From Saccoglossus kowalevskii (lineage: Eukaryota; Hemichordata; Enteropneusta; Harrimaniidae), in contig NW_003110477.1 in assembly GCF_000003605.2 (NCBI RefSeq), forward strand, positions 80,959-111,932: a stretch of 30,974 bases of DNA. The letters run 5' to 3'. Numbering within the stretch: the first letter of the stretch is position 1; every line of letters starts with the position of its first letter. Positions 10,401 to 20,086 of the stretch are shown piece after piece. Below the pieces are notes generated by a model that worked only from the letters and a program-made list of their open reading frames with translations, was not told the DNA's origin and searched no databases. A program made the position numbers and the translations under genes.

Positions 10401-12428
10401 TATCACAAACCTTTGCAGCATACATAATTGCCCGTACATAAGCCAAGCTTTCCTTGGCGTTCTATTTCGGTATTGCAAAATGGTCGGCATACTCCACCCA
10501 ATAAGGCACATGCTTTGTCTGTATAGGAACGAATACTTAATTATATTTATTTATTTATGCAACTGCTTATTTCATATTTCCTTGTCTGCATAATGTACTT
10601 ATCATATTCAGTCGTTGTAAAAATAAATAAATAATAAATAAATAATCACATCTTATGCAGCTATTTTTTTTTTAAATAGTTATTGCCACTTGTTCACATC
10701 GCGTTAATCATCACGTCTGCTTGTATTCGTTCTTGTACCTGTTTTTTCCAGTCATAGATAACATTATGTTGTTGTTTATATGTATGTATCACCTTACATA
10801 TAAACTGTCGATACCGAAAAATTGAACCTTTTGATGCATCGACATTTGTGGCAATTATGAATAATACATTTGTTTTGATTTGGGAAACGATTCAGACCAG
10901 CAATTATCTAACAAAAAAGGTGTAATAATCACGCCGTACAGCTGTACTATTTATCTACAATTTTAACAAAAGAACCCAATATAATTTTTATCATTTTAGT
11001 GAATTATTGGTGATGGAAATCATAGAAATTCAGTGTGTGTTTTTCTGATAAGTAATGGCAAAATTTTTTTATGCTGAAATATATATACAAAACTTGATTT
11101 TGACAACTTAGTTATAAATATATTCGTTTAACTCGTTTCAAAAGAACTTTTTTTATTGATATATGACACGTCAACTCACCTCCCGCATCTCTATTATCTT
11201 GTATCTCTACAGGGATGAAAACAAATTTTTACTAGTTTATTTATATTTATCTTACACAATGTAGTAGAAAACGAAACAGTATATTCGCAATGATTGATCC
11301 CGTGTATGTTGTTTACAATCCTATGGTGCAAACTGTTTGCCTGCAAATAGTGTAAATGTTTAATGTAAACATATGTAGTGATCAAACTTTGAGTTTATTT
11401 CAAACAAGATGCATTTTGAGCCCCAGTCTTCCGGAGTAAATTAGTGTTTACGTCGTATTGTTATAATGGCTGCAAAATATAACCCGATTAGAAAACAGTG
11501 CAATTATATTCTTGAGGCAAGCAATTCTGTATTCTAAATAATGTTAGAGCAGTTAATATTTGTAAGAATTTCTTAGACCACAGTTATTGCGTTATGTAGA
11601 TATATAAAAAAATAGTCAGTTACAGAAATATATTTACAGAATTGTTACCGCATTCAGAATATTGTTTGATTATACTATTTAATATGTTTGGAAAATTTCG
11701 TCACCGATTGTACGAGCATCATACATTTTCAGCATTAATATATCAATCCACATTGTGATTGTTTGCTTTGAATAAAAATGACATAATATAACTGGTATAA
11801 ACACCGGTATCTTCAAACAAATGTACATGTAGCAAATGTATGAATGTATATATTTTTACTCGAATGAAAATGAAAGTAATTAACTCTTAATTAATATTAA
11901 TATATAAGTTAACTTTTCATTTTACATATTCCATACTGTATGCTTACGCGTTGAAGAATATTTCAAACATGTAAAATCTATTGAAGCCATGTCGACCCAT
12001 TAAATATTATCGAAACATACAAACAGCATGGCAAGCATTGGAAATTGCATTAACAACATATTTACACAAATATGTAGCGAATGACAGCCACCACAAGTAA
12101 ATCCTGACATCCTGAGTAAATTGCTTTTCAAATGAGTACTTATATTACGTACATACTACACACATAAAAATGTCAAAAAAGCATTAACTTACTGACATCG
12201 TTTGGAGAGCTCCAGAGTGATCTTTCCTCCTGCAAGAATAACAACAGTTTTCAATATTGAATTGGAAGCCATGTGTGTGGAAAATGCGTCGAGTACGACT
12301 GCTTTGACGACTACATGTAGACATTTTACTGGTATGTGTATACACACCTGCTTGGGCCGAGGCAGTGTTGATCCTGTTGCTGATACAACAAGGGCAGCTG
12401 ATATTGAAATATACACAGCTAGTAACAT
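7449..12428 (-). CDS. Gene B: secreted beta-defensin-like + vWD domain protein (7 coding exons)
   Basis: Exons on the minus strand are 12428-12348, 12229-12193, 11206-11180, 10518-10411, 9701-9463, 7866-7574 and 7455-7449. All have AG acceptors and GT donors, and intron phases 0,1,1,1,0,2 join them into 792 nt (263 codons plus TAA). Residues 1-27 are a signal-peptide exon, 28-48 a linker, C52-C83 a six-cysteine domain with beta-defensin spacing, and about 91-263 one vWD domain: GDPQF at the start, C112, C120, and CGLMGNADGN at 221-230. Sequons N-K-T (139) and N-I-T (169) are visible. Secretion follows from the signal peptide. An antimicrobial or immune role is inferred only from the cysteine pattern; a shell, mucus or egg-coat matrix role is possible. 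No C8 or TIL module follows the vWD, unlike mucins or SCO-spondin. It is flanked head-to-tail by paralogues A and C and is the only copy without visible defects. The exon model is hand-built and unconfirmed by transcripts. Confidence 0.8.
7574..7866 (-). CDS. Gene B coding exon 6: C-terminal half of vWD domain
   Basis: A 293-nt exon with acceptor TTGTTATTGACAG and donor GTAATT, phase 0 in and 2 out. It holds the vWD hallmark KVCGLMGNADGNPDNDM; CGLxGN and the acidic NxDGxxxND loop are the conserved cysteine and calcium-site region of the family. An F-P-W motif near the start is shared with the gene C exon of exactly the same length (25007-25299). The TTG at its 5' edge is a splice-joined Leu codon, not a start. 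Confidence 0.85.
9463..9701 (-). CDS. Gene B coding exon 5: N-terminal half of vWD domain
   Basis: A 239-nt exon with acceptor TTATTTGTCCTTAG and donor GTAAGT, phase 1 in and 0 out. It reads GDPQFQTLDGKKFKFDGHDG followed by CSYVL and a second cysteine in FQEC. This matches the vWD opening GDPHxxTxDGxxFxFxGxCxYxL. Later strand motifs (VAVRHRYVE, VTVYADG) are typical of the beta-rich vWD fold. The histidine of GDPH is Gln here. Confidence 0.85.
10411..10518 (-). CDS. Gene B coding exon 4: beta-defensin-like six-cysteine domain
   Basis: A 108-nt phase 1-1 exon with acceptor CGTTCCTATACAG and donor GTTTGT. It encodes 35 complete codons with cysteines at protein positions 52, 59, 63, 76, 82 and 83, that is C-x6-C-x3-C-x12-C-x5-CC, ending CCK. 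The first half reads ACALLGGVCRPFC, with a GG before the second cysteine; the loop between the third and fourth cysteines holds several charged residues. Vertebrate beta-defensins and the C-terminal domain of invertebrate big defensins are known to use C-x6-C-x3/4-C-x9-14-C-x4-7-CC, so the spacing fits. No big-defensin N-terminal hydrophobic domain is seen. The symmetric exon phase makes it a shuffling-competent module. A chance cysteine array is the alternative. Confidence 0.7.
11180..11206 (-). CDS. Gene B coding exon 3: 27-nt linker micro-exon
   Basis: The acceptor is CATCCCTGTAG and the donor GTGAGT. The 27-nt exon is phase 1-1 and encodes (K)IQDNRDAG. Its paralogue in gene C at 29883-29909 has the same length, phase and borders and reads IQDSRDLG. 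Conservation of length and frame between copies, while the flanking intron diverges, supports a real micro-exon. Confidence 0.65.
12193..12229 (-). CDS. Gene B coding exon 2: 37-nt linker micro-exon
   Basis: The acceptor is TTGTTATTCTTGCAG and the donor is a perfect GTAAGT. The exon runs phase 0 to phase 1 and encodes EERSLWSSPNDV plus one base. Near-identical borders recur in gene C (30383-30419) and gene A (133-168). It is separated from exon 1 by an intron of only 118 bp. Open frames that read through this intron are an artefact of ignoring splicing. Confidence 0.7.
12348..12428 (-). CDS. Gene B coding exon 1: signal peptide
   Basis: This 81-nt exon encodes 27 residues beginning MLLAVYISISAALVVSA, a short N-terminus, a hydrophobic core and small residues suitable for signal-peptidase cleavage near ATGS. 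It ends in CAG followed by the donor GTGTGT, phase 0. A TAG lies directly before the ATG in frame, so the start is fixed. The bases before the ATG (TTGTATTATAG) look like a splice acceptor, implying an upstream non-coding exon. The homologous exon of gene A (301-375) shares this acceptor-then-ATG layout. Confidence 0.75.
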
Positions 12429-14190
12429 CTATAATACAATCACATAAATAAAATGCCATAAAACAAACCAAAACAATGAAACTGTACCCTGCAAAAAACA
12501 CATTTATGTAGGTTATAGATGCGCCCGGGTGTCATCTTGAGACTAGATAAGACACAAATTGAATGAATATTATTGAATGATGCAGAGTTATAATGCAATG
12601 TAGCATTAGACGCAAGCTGTAGAATATTGGATTAAATTACCCCATAAGCTAAATTAAAAGTTACATGTTAAAGAATACACGTTCGGGGGGGGGGGATAAA
12701 TATATTATACATGCAAATAGATACAACGTACCGATATGGATTAATTGTTAAGCAGTCTGAAAAGGTTTGATAAAGAGACGAAATATTGCATTAGTATAAG
12801 ACTACTTTGTTTTACTTCCTATTAACGCCTTAAATGGCAGCCAAACCACATGGTCAACCATGATACTTTGGCAAATTTCTGATAACTGCTTTTGATGGTT
12901 CTGAAAAAGAAGATTTTCAAGCATTTCTTGCCGTTTTTTTGGGAAGAAGATGTGGCGGAAAAAGTTGCCTAGACCCTTAGAAAGTAGTCAAATAAACACT
13001 ATCGGTTTAATGTCAATTCGATATAGCAGTCGAACCATTTGTGAGAAGTGGATTATGAGAAGATGTGAGAAGTGAATTGAGCTCCCGACATTCTGAAAAC
13101 ATATGTCATTGTGAATAGATTTTTACATTGGCCATTCACCTATATTGTAACTGGAATAGTCTGCAAAAGTAAATGAATAAAATGTAGATATGACTCATTA
13201 AACAGACTCCATTGTATGTCACCTTGTTCTTTTAACGAGCAGGGAATTGTAAATATATTTAAAACTGGGTTAACTATTCCTTGGTATACTAAGAATGTTC
13301 TTCCATACAGTATCGAAACTTCTGTTATTGATATCAAGTTAACTAACTTGATGATTAACTTTGTTCTCAAACTTATACAGTCCTACAGACTTCGTATTCA
13401 ATAGATAGTTGTAGCGTACTTTCTTGTTTTTATTTCAGACACTGGGGATAGTACGACCTGTAGTATCGAAGCACTAGGCCAGTCTTTCCGATTTAGTAAT
13501 GTTAAACTTTTTCACTTGAATTTTTGATAAAATTGTAACTAGTACTCCAGTCTTTCAACGTCCCGTACACTATATTGAATTCCGCATTTTCTATCGTTGC
13601 GTCTTATTAAAGAAAATACAACAATGCCACTTTTAGAGCATATTTTCTGTAACAGGAGTTCGTTACATATTGCATATAGTTGCCCTGAGAGAGAGAGCAT
13701 CCTTGTTGTATGCCTTGATTAAAATTAAAAGAAGATGTAAATTTTCATCATGCTGAATGAGTTAGGATATATTCTACTAATACATTTAATGAAAGTTTCT
13801 CAAAACCTCCGAAACAAATATTGAAAGGATACGTATGGTAAACAAGATCAATTGCTTCTTTGTGATCAATTGAGATGATTGTTAACAGACTGATTTGTTG
13901 ATTGGCGTAAACAACGACTCACGTAATAAATTAATATTGTCGGTAATGTTCCTACCGAATATCATCATTATGCAATATAAGTTACATTCTCTATATGCAA
14001 TTTTACAATTAAAAGAAGTTGATTTAAATTATATAGCATATGAAAGTTAGAGTTTGAAGCTTTTTTAGTTAATATTAATGTGCGGATCATCACACACACA
14101 TAACACGTTGTTGACCAGAATAAGGTTGTTAAACTTAGAATCATAAAGTGGACTGGGATTTAAAACAATATAACGGAAAGTTGTTTTAAA

Positions 14191-14412
14191 CATGCATGGA
14201 ACAGCTGACTATTTATTCCCATGAAAAGTGTCTACATCACTATGGGATCAACGCCAGCTGTAAGCGAGCTTGAAACGATTAGTTATGCTGTTGAGATCAT
14301 GTGGCCATTCTGTCACCAAGGTCTGAGTTTGTTTACTAGAAAGTATGAAAAAAGCAAGTCTTTGTTGGCTGAACACTAAGTTAGTGGTATATTACCCATT
14401 CACGAAGACATG
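14191..14412 (+). repeat. Dispersed direct duplication, copy 1
   Basis: The shared landmarks ACAGCTGACT, AAAAGTGTCTA, CTTGAAACGATTAGTTATGC and GTCACCAAGGTCTGA occur in the same order here and at 16771-17081. It lies in intron 1 of gene B. No coding sequence is recognised. Confidence 0.6.
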
Positions 14413-15439
14413 TTCTCAACTTAAATGTGGTTCACATACAGATACAACAGATTTCTGATTACTATGTCTTGTGCTTTTATTGCATGGCGGAAACATCACG
14501 TGATCGTTATGATTTCTTATGTAACGACCTCGCATGCCCACATTATGGACGTCTTTTAAGGTGAAGTCTAGTGAGAAGGGGCTAGACAGTTTTTGCGGCT
14601 AGACAGTATAGAAGGGCGCGATTTGTGATGTACATAAAAGCATGATCAAAACGTTTTGGTAAAGTGGCTTGCACGATGTGCAATGAAGACAGTCCATGCG
14701 CACATTTCCAATACAAATAAGGTCGTTGAGAAAGTAGTTTAATAAACACTTTCAATTTAGTTTCAATCTAATGTAGCTGTCCAACCATGTCCTGTCGGAA
14801 TCGTGAAGGATATGTGCATTAGTTCACATTACAGAGTATCATGATGGAACATTTTAATTGAAAAAAACACAATAGTGAAATATAAACATGAAGTCAAATA
14901 AACCAAAAAAATCTAGAGAACGACCGAAATACAAAATACAAACTACAAAATATGTTGGTAGCAGCGTATATAAACAGGAATCTGAAACGAATACATTGGA
15001 TGTTGTGAAGCAAAAGTTTTGCCAGGCCAATATATTTTGAAGCATTTTGTTTAAAAACATTTTGCTAAAAATAAGCACATTGTGAACACAGAAGAAAACT
15101 GTTTTACAGATAATTAAATGTGTAATTAAATTGTTTATTTATAATATATTTATGAACGCATGCGCCTTATGCAAGCAGTATTAACGAAATTGAGTGATAA
15201 GTTTGGGGTCTCTTAATAAACATTTTGGGATCACCGAAGGTGACGTAATTCAAAGCATAATTAGAATGTCATTACCTCAAGAAAATAGTTTCATGCCAAG
15301 CACTAGGTTGTGGAGGAAATAATTGTATTCACGCTTATATGGTCTTACAAACTTATATATATACAACCGGAAATCTTGATAAGTGGTGCATTCCCGAAAA
15401 CTGTTCAATGTGAGATCCTTCAGATCGCCAACGATGTTT

Positions 15440-15885
15440 GAAACAAAGACACCATATACTAAACGTTTCGCAAAGTGTTAATGTACAAGACAAATTTCTT
15501 TCATGCGTGTAACTAAACACTTTTCATTCAAATTGTTTATCTTGAAACACTCACCTCTAAAACAAACACACATGTAATGTTTCAGGGTAAAACACCTGAA
15601 TATGCATGTTTTATAAATGTTTATGTATACGACAAACAAACAATTTCACAAGAGTAACTCAAACACTTTTCTGCCAAATTATTTTGGAATACTTCACAAA
15701 ACAAACACACATACAATTTTTCATTCCAAAACACCAGACACTGCATGTTTTTTTTTACTGTTTATGTATACGACATTTAAACATGTTCTTAAGATTAACA
15801 AAAATATTTTTCTTTCAAACTGTTTTATTTTGTGGCGCCTTCTAAAAAAGCACATACGATGTTCCAATCTCAAACACCCGCCTAT
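15440..15885. repeat. Three-copy tandem repeat, unit about 141 bp
   Basis: The landmark ATGTA(C/T)A(A/C)GAC recurs near 15482, 15622 and 15762, about 141 bp apart. Each is followed by an AAACACTTTT-like block, a run of AAACAAACACACAT (first two units) and an (A)ACACC box. Copies are diverged, especially the third. It lies in intron 1 of gene B, and overlapping open frames here are repeat-derived. Confidence 0.6.
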
Positions 15886-16018
15886 ATAAATGACCATATC
15901 AACTTTCGTATGCCGTCAACCGTACACATCTATATTGGACACATTCTCTATTGACCACTATATGCACCATATTTGTTAGAACAACAGATGTATCGATTTT
16001 AGTATTTTCATAACAAAC

Positions 16019-16020
<2 letters not shown>

Positions 16021-16083
<63 letters not shown>
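16021..16083. repeat. (AT)n microsatellite
   Basis: About 31 uninterrupted AT units. The open frame translating this as alternating Ile-Tyr is meaningless. The tract is likely polymorphic and could form a cruciform. Confidence 0.95.
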
Positions 16084-16084
<1 letters not shown>

Positions 16085-16420
16085 CCCATCGAATTAAATA
16101 TGTGTTGTTACCAATGCTCGAAAATGTAAGCTGGACGACACAGCGCTTGGCAGGCGTAATACCCTGTGTTATAATGATTAGATACGTTTTCGTAATAGTT
16201 GTTACTCTTATTAATGGCAGTATTAATCTGAATATATATCTTAAATCATAATAACGCATATACGCACACAATTTTTAAATTGTAGCATTTACTCACAATC
16301 ACAGAATTACATCACCAGTTCCTAATATATGTTGCGTATATTAAATTTAGTGGACTCTACCCAATAATAACATACCATACATATACAAGCAATTACTACA
16401 TACATTATATCTTATCATAC

Positions 16421-16555
16421 CTTACAGCAGTAGGCTAGAACAGAGTATGAGTAAACTTTCGTGGTCTTGAGTGTACCAATACAGTCAAATGACGAAGGAA
16501 GTGAAAGCCCAAACTAGTATTAATACACAATGTGACGTATGTTAATCACCGGTAA
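16421..16555 (-). promoter_or_regulatory. Gene B non-coding first exon and promoter region
   Basis: On the minus strand a donor AAG|GTATGATA sits at 16420. The sequence upstream of it (up to about 16555) is conserved with gene A (1017-1160), including a CATTTGACTGTATTGG block, an ACTTCC ETS-like site and a TATTAATAC stretch that could be TATA-like. The donor is also conserved in gene C at 30932. Coding exon 1 is preceded by an acceptor-like AG|ATG, so this is best read as a 5' UTR exon with the core promoter just upstream. The transcription start is not located. Confidence 0.5.
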
Positions 16556-16770
16556 CAGTTGTAAAATGCATAATACTGATGGGGAATATGATGTAAAATA
16601 TTTTACGTTTTGACTTAAACAATTATATCGTGTTTGTAAGAACAGAAAATTGCATCAACAATCTTGCTGTTAAACTGGTTATCAAAGCGCCGTAAAGGAA
16701 AGCGGTTATTGGCTTGGCTTAATTTTCTAACCAGCTTATAGTCGGAGTAATGTAAAAACGGGATAATAGA

Positions 16771-17081
16771 TATGCGTGTAACAGCTGACTAAAACGGTTT
16801 ATTTCCATTAAAAGTGTCTAGCCAAGAACCATTGTTCCTCTTGGCCCAGTTAAAATTGCGCCACCCTGGAACGAACGCCGGCTGTCTGCGAGTTTGAAAC
16901 GATTAGTTATGCTGTTCAGAAAATTTTCCGATTCTGGACGCGGCCGGGTGCATTTGTCAAATCGAGCAATTAATAGGGTTGTCACCAAGGTCTGATTTGG
17001 TTTTCTCGAGAGTATGAAAGAATGCTTTGCTGGGATGAATACATTAAGTCGTGGTTTGGCATCTTATTCACAGAGACATCG
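16771..17081 (+). repeat. Dispersed direct duplication, copy 2
   Basis: This is the second copy, about 2.6 kb from the first and just upstream of the gene B promoter. It carries two extra segments absent from copy 1 (about 16815-16860 and 16920-16975), the second being GC-richer than its surroundings. It may be a repeat family member or a local duplication. Confidence 0.6.
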
Positions 17082-17257
17082 AAAGATCGAAATTACATTA
17101 TTTCTGAATTAATATTGTGTAATGCAAATAAAAAAAAATAATACATACTGCTCAGAATACATAACACTCAAGAACACATAAACGATTTTGCACTACTATT
17201 GAATTATTGATACAATTGATTTTCAAAGTGGAGTAGCTAAAATTAGTATCTGCATAG

Positions 17258-17402
17258 TGTACCCAGAAACGGGCGTACTATGAAATAAGGATTTACATGT
17301 TTGCAAATAAGAATTCGCTCGTTTTTAAGACCATTCGCCGAAAAACAACGCAATTCGAACTTCATTCCAACCCCGTATGCGTACACCCGTTTCTAAGTAG
17401 AC
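17258..17402. mobile_element. Small inverted-repeat element (MITE-like)
   Basis: The left arm at 17260-17280 (TACCCAGAAACGGGCGTAC) and the reverse complement of the right arm at 17379-17400 (TACTTAGAAACGGGTGTACG) match over about 20 bp with a few differences. The arms enclose about 100 bp. No transposase is encoded, as expected of a non-autonomous DNA element. A clear target-site duplication is not evident. Confidence 0.45.
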
Positions 17403-18584
17403 GTGTATTCAGGGAAGCGCCACGGATATACATGATACCATCCGTCATAGCTAAACATAGTCTGTGTCATTTATACATACTGTAACTGATGGTGTCAAAA
17501 ACGGTATGAAAATGTAGAAAGTAGCCTAGTCTCATACAAACATTCATCGCATAGAAACTTCATTCTTTACTCGTTTTACTTTTTAAGTAATTGTATTTAC
17601 AGAAATGAATGATTAAATGCACAGATGCTTCAGTTTTCAGCGGTATATGAAAAGGCTGATACAGATTAAATGTAAAAAGCCAAATCAGTCGCCGACTAGG
17701 AGTAGAGCTCATATTTCCTATAAACCCATATCGTAAAAACAGCATTAAGAAGCATCAAACAAAAATAATGTACTATCACTGAGAATAAATTGTTTGCTGA
17801 TGTGGTGATTTAACAACACAACAAAATACAACAACAATTGCATAAGTTTGTGTCCAGCGTTTTCATAGAAAACTGTGATCGTGAGGAAGCTTATGTAATC
17901 AGTTGGACCTTCATGAAAGCTGAACTGAAACATACGATGGTGTTTGCTAAATATATTGCAAATAACTTAATTATCGGTGATAATATTTGCAGATCTGTAT
18001 TCAAATTATTTGTTTTATTAAGCTTCTAACAACGGCGATTTAGTAAAAAGGAAAGTCACTAACTGACTAATTGGAGATATAGGCAATACATTAAATGATA
18101 TACATACGTAACAATTTCATCAGACTCGTCTTAATATTTTAAAAAAAATATACAGGATTAACTCGTCGAATTGATTTTATCCACAACATGTGTCACTGTA
18201 TTTGTAAATCTGTGTTTAGATTATATTATATTTCAGAATTCACATGGTAACAAATGTGAGTTACTATTAAAATTTTCTATGCTAAGACAGTCATTCACCT
18301 AGAAACTTTTCGTTCGATAGTTTTGACGAAACAGACAATGTCTGTTTAAAATGTCAATATATGTAACTACAGGCCATGGCATACAGAAATAGATGGCAAA
18401 TAAGTACCATATTGATAGGAGAGGGCAAGCATCAGGTATTGTTGAGAAGGAAAATTGTTGAGAGTAGAATTGCCGTCATGTCGCGAAATAGGCTGCTAGA
18501 AGTGTGCTCCTAAATTTAAGTCAAGGCACAGAGTCAAGTATGAAGCCAAAGAACTACATGATATCTATGGCACAAATACATATG
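17403..18584. other. Intergenic stretch, no gene seen
   Basis: AT-rich sequence with several 60-residue open frames on both strands, none with a recognisable motif or splice context. I see no feature that I can support. Confidence 0.3.
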
Positions 18585-18585
18585 G

Positions 18586-18660
18586 GGCTGGTGGTGCAGT
18601 GTGCTCAGTACTCCCCATGCAGTAGTTTAATTTTCGCTCTTCAAATCTAACACGCAACGT
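18586..18660 (+). repeat. Possible tRNA-derived SINE head
   Basis: The stretch starts GGGGCTGGTGGTGCAGTG, resembling a Pol III A box, and about 45 bases later has CTCTTCAAATC, a degenerate B box (consensus GGTTCGAATC). It does not fold into a convincing tRNA. The tail is not defined. Confidence 0.25.
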
Positions 18661-18830
18661 ACTGGATTATTACGTTCACCTATCTAACAGGAGCACACAA
18701 TATCACATTAATAATGAGATATGTACATATAAAATCAGTAATACACAGCTGTGCTAACATAATGCTAGACTGGCATAGTCTGGGCGATTTATTCCTTTTG
18801 AAATTTAAAATTAAATAAAAAAAAATGGAG

Positions 18831-19425
18831 GTGTTAACGCGAAATCCCCTGTAACCGCGAAATCACCCAGACTGAACGTTTTTGCCGCGCCCTCTGTGGT
18901 GAAAGCAGGAACTAGTGTGTTTTCGTACTAGTTTGTATGTCAATGAGCAGAATGACAGACAAGAACGTTATCCAATCAGAGTAATTTGACTATTAAACTA
19001 CATATAATTAACCTTTGTACCTGAAGACTTTTCTTCAAGTTTCTCGATTATCAATCATAACAAACGAATTACTATTTTTAACGTTATAATGGCGAGAAGT
19101 AGTCTGCGTGTAGCTGTATCTCGTCTGGGTTACAGTGAAGCGCGATCTGCACAGAAGACAATAATTGATGGTTTTACTTACGGCCACGACGTTTTCGTTA
19201 CCCTTCCGACCGGGAGCGGCAAATCGATTGCATTTGAAGTTGCTCCGTTCTGTTTAGATGAAAAACAGTTTGTAACAGTCGACAAGTTGACCCACAATGT
19301 TTACCTCATTATGCAGCGCGCACGCCCCCGCTCCATTACTGTATCTGTTCAGTGATGTCACTACATATCATGAATAAATAATAGCAACAGATTAGCTGGT
19401 TTCGCGTTCACCGCACTTTTCGCAA
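18831..19425. mobile_element. Possible DNA transposon remnant around the RecQ-like fragment
   Basis: The left flank holds GTGTTAACGCGAAATCC and a second CCGCGAAATCACC. The right flank, on the opposite strand, holds GCGGTGAACGCGAAACC and a second TGCGAAAAGTGC. Two GCGAAA motifs in inverted orientation on each side suggest degenerate terminal or subterminal repeats of an element of about 0.6 kb. Ends are not exact. Confidence 0.3.
19089..19268 (+). pseudogene. RecQ-like helicase N-terminal fragment
   Basis: The open frame begins MARSSLRVAVSRLGYSEARS, then QKTIIDGF (RecQ motif 0, with its Gln) and DVFVTLPTGSGKSIAFEVAP (Walker A, motif I). The similarity stops near DEKQF, where GTAACA could be a donor. 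Bases after that encode unrelated residues. No motif Ia or later appears downstream on this strand. It could be an exon carried by a DNA transposon, because inverted GCGAAA-type motifs flank it. A live host RecQ gene is unlikely without further exons. Confidence 0.65.
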
Positions 19426-20086
19426 AACTATTTTTTCCATTTCTTTTTTTTAAAATCACCACAGCAGAGCCAGTCAAATATAATGGAGTACATACATTTT
19501 AGTAGACCTTGGTGTATCCAAATATATATGTCGATAAACCAAACGCATGGCCTGTATGTTTCAATTTCTGAACACAGCCGAATATAAAGTGTTTGAAAAT
19601 GTATTAACAATTTATTTAAATACACAAAAGTGAACCTAATGATTGATATATTCTATTATTATATAAGTAGGTGTGTGTGATCTGAATGATTGACTTTGGG
19701 CAACAGAGAACTGTAGACCAGTATGTACACCAGTTTTGACAGGCTATTGTTTATGACCTCATACCTGTAATAATGCTTTGAAAATAACTAAGCTACTTGT
19801 TATCTTTTTGCAATAAAACGAGGCTTTGGGGACTTGTGCGATGCACATCAACCCACACATGCCGAGTACAGAGAAAGTTCAGCAGTCAGTAATCCATATA
19901 GAGCATCTGTATTGCTAAGCAAGCCATTGCTGATAAAATATAAATTGATGGTTTTGTAACGCATATGTAAACAACTATTGTTATTTCAGCGGTCATATAT
20001 TAATATTGGAGATTTAATAAAACACTTTCTATTCCAAGACTCTTGTCGAAATATATATTCGTTAGTATTACCTATCACTCACTCAC
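19426..20086. other. Intergenic stretch, no gene seen
   Basis: AT-rich sequence with no recognisable coding motif on either strand. Confidence 0.3.

Larger units (their letters stand above)
12429..16420 (-). other. Gene B first intron, about 4 kb, repeat-rich
   Basis: AT-rich sequence between the 5' UTR exon and the signal-peptide exon. The equivalent intron of gene A is about 640 bp, so it has expanded by insertion. It contains a three-copy 141-bp tandem repeat, an (AT)n microsatellite, one arm of a dispersed duplication (14191-14412), and two related blocks of about 70 bp at 12960-13030 and 14735-14800. Open frames inside it have no recognisable product. Confidence 0.5.

Noticed and set aside
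12184..12501. A 105-residue and a 79-residue minus-strand frame covering the signal-peptide exon
   Set aside because: They read through a 118-bp intron between the donor at 12347 and the acceptor at 12230. The spliced model agrees with the paralogues.
15440..15885. Possible CRISPR-like array
   Set aside because: Three diverged 141-bp units without short identical repeats and unique spacers, in an animal genome.
15606..15889. Two overlapping plus-strand frames of 79 and 90 residues
   Set aside because: They fall entirely within the 141-bp tandem repeat and contain no domain.
16008..16271. Minus-strand open frame of alternating Ile and Tyr
   Set aside because: It is the translation of the (AT)n microsatellite and has no coding meaning.
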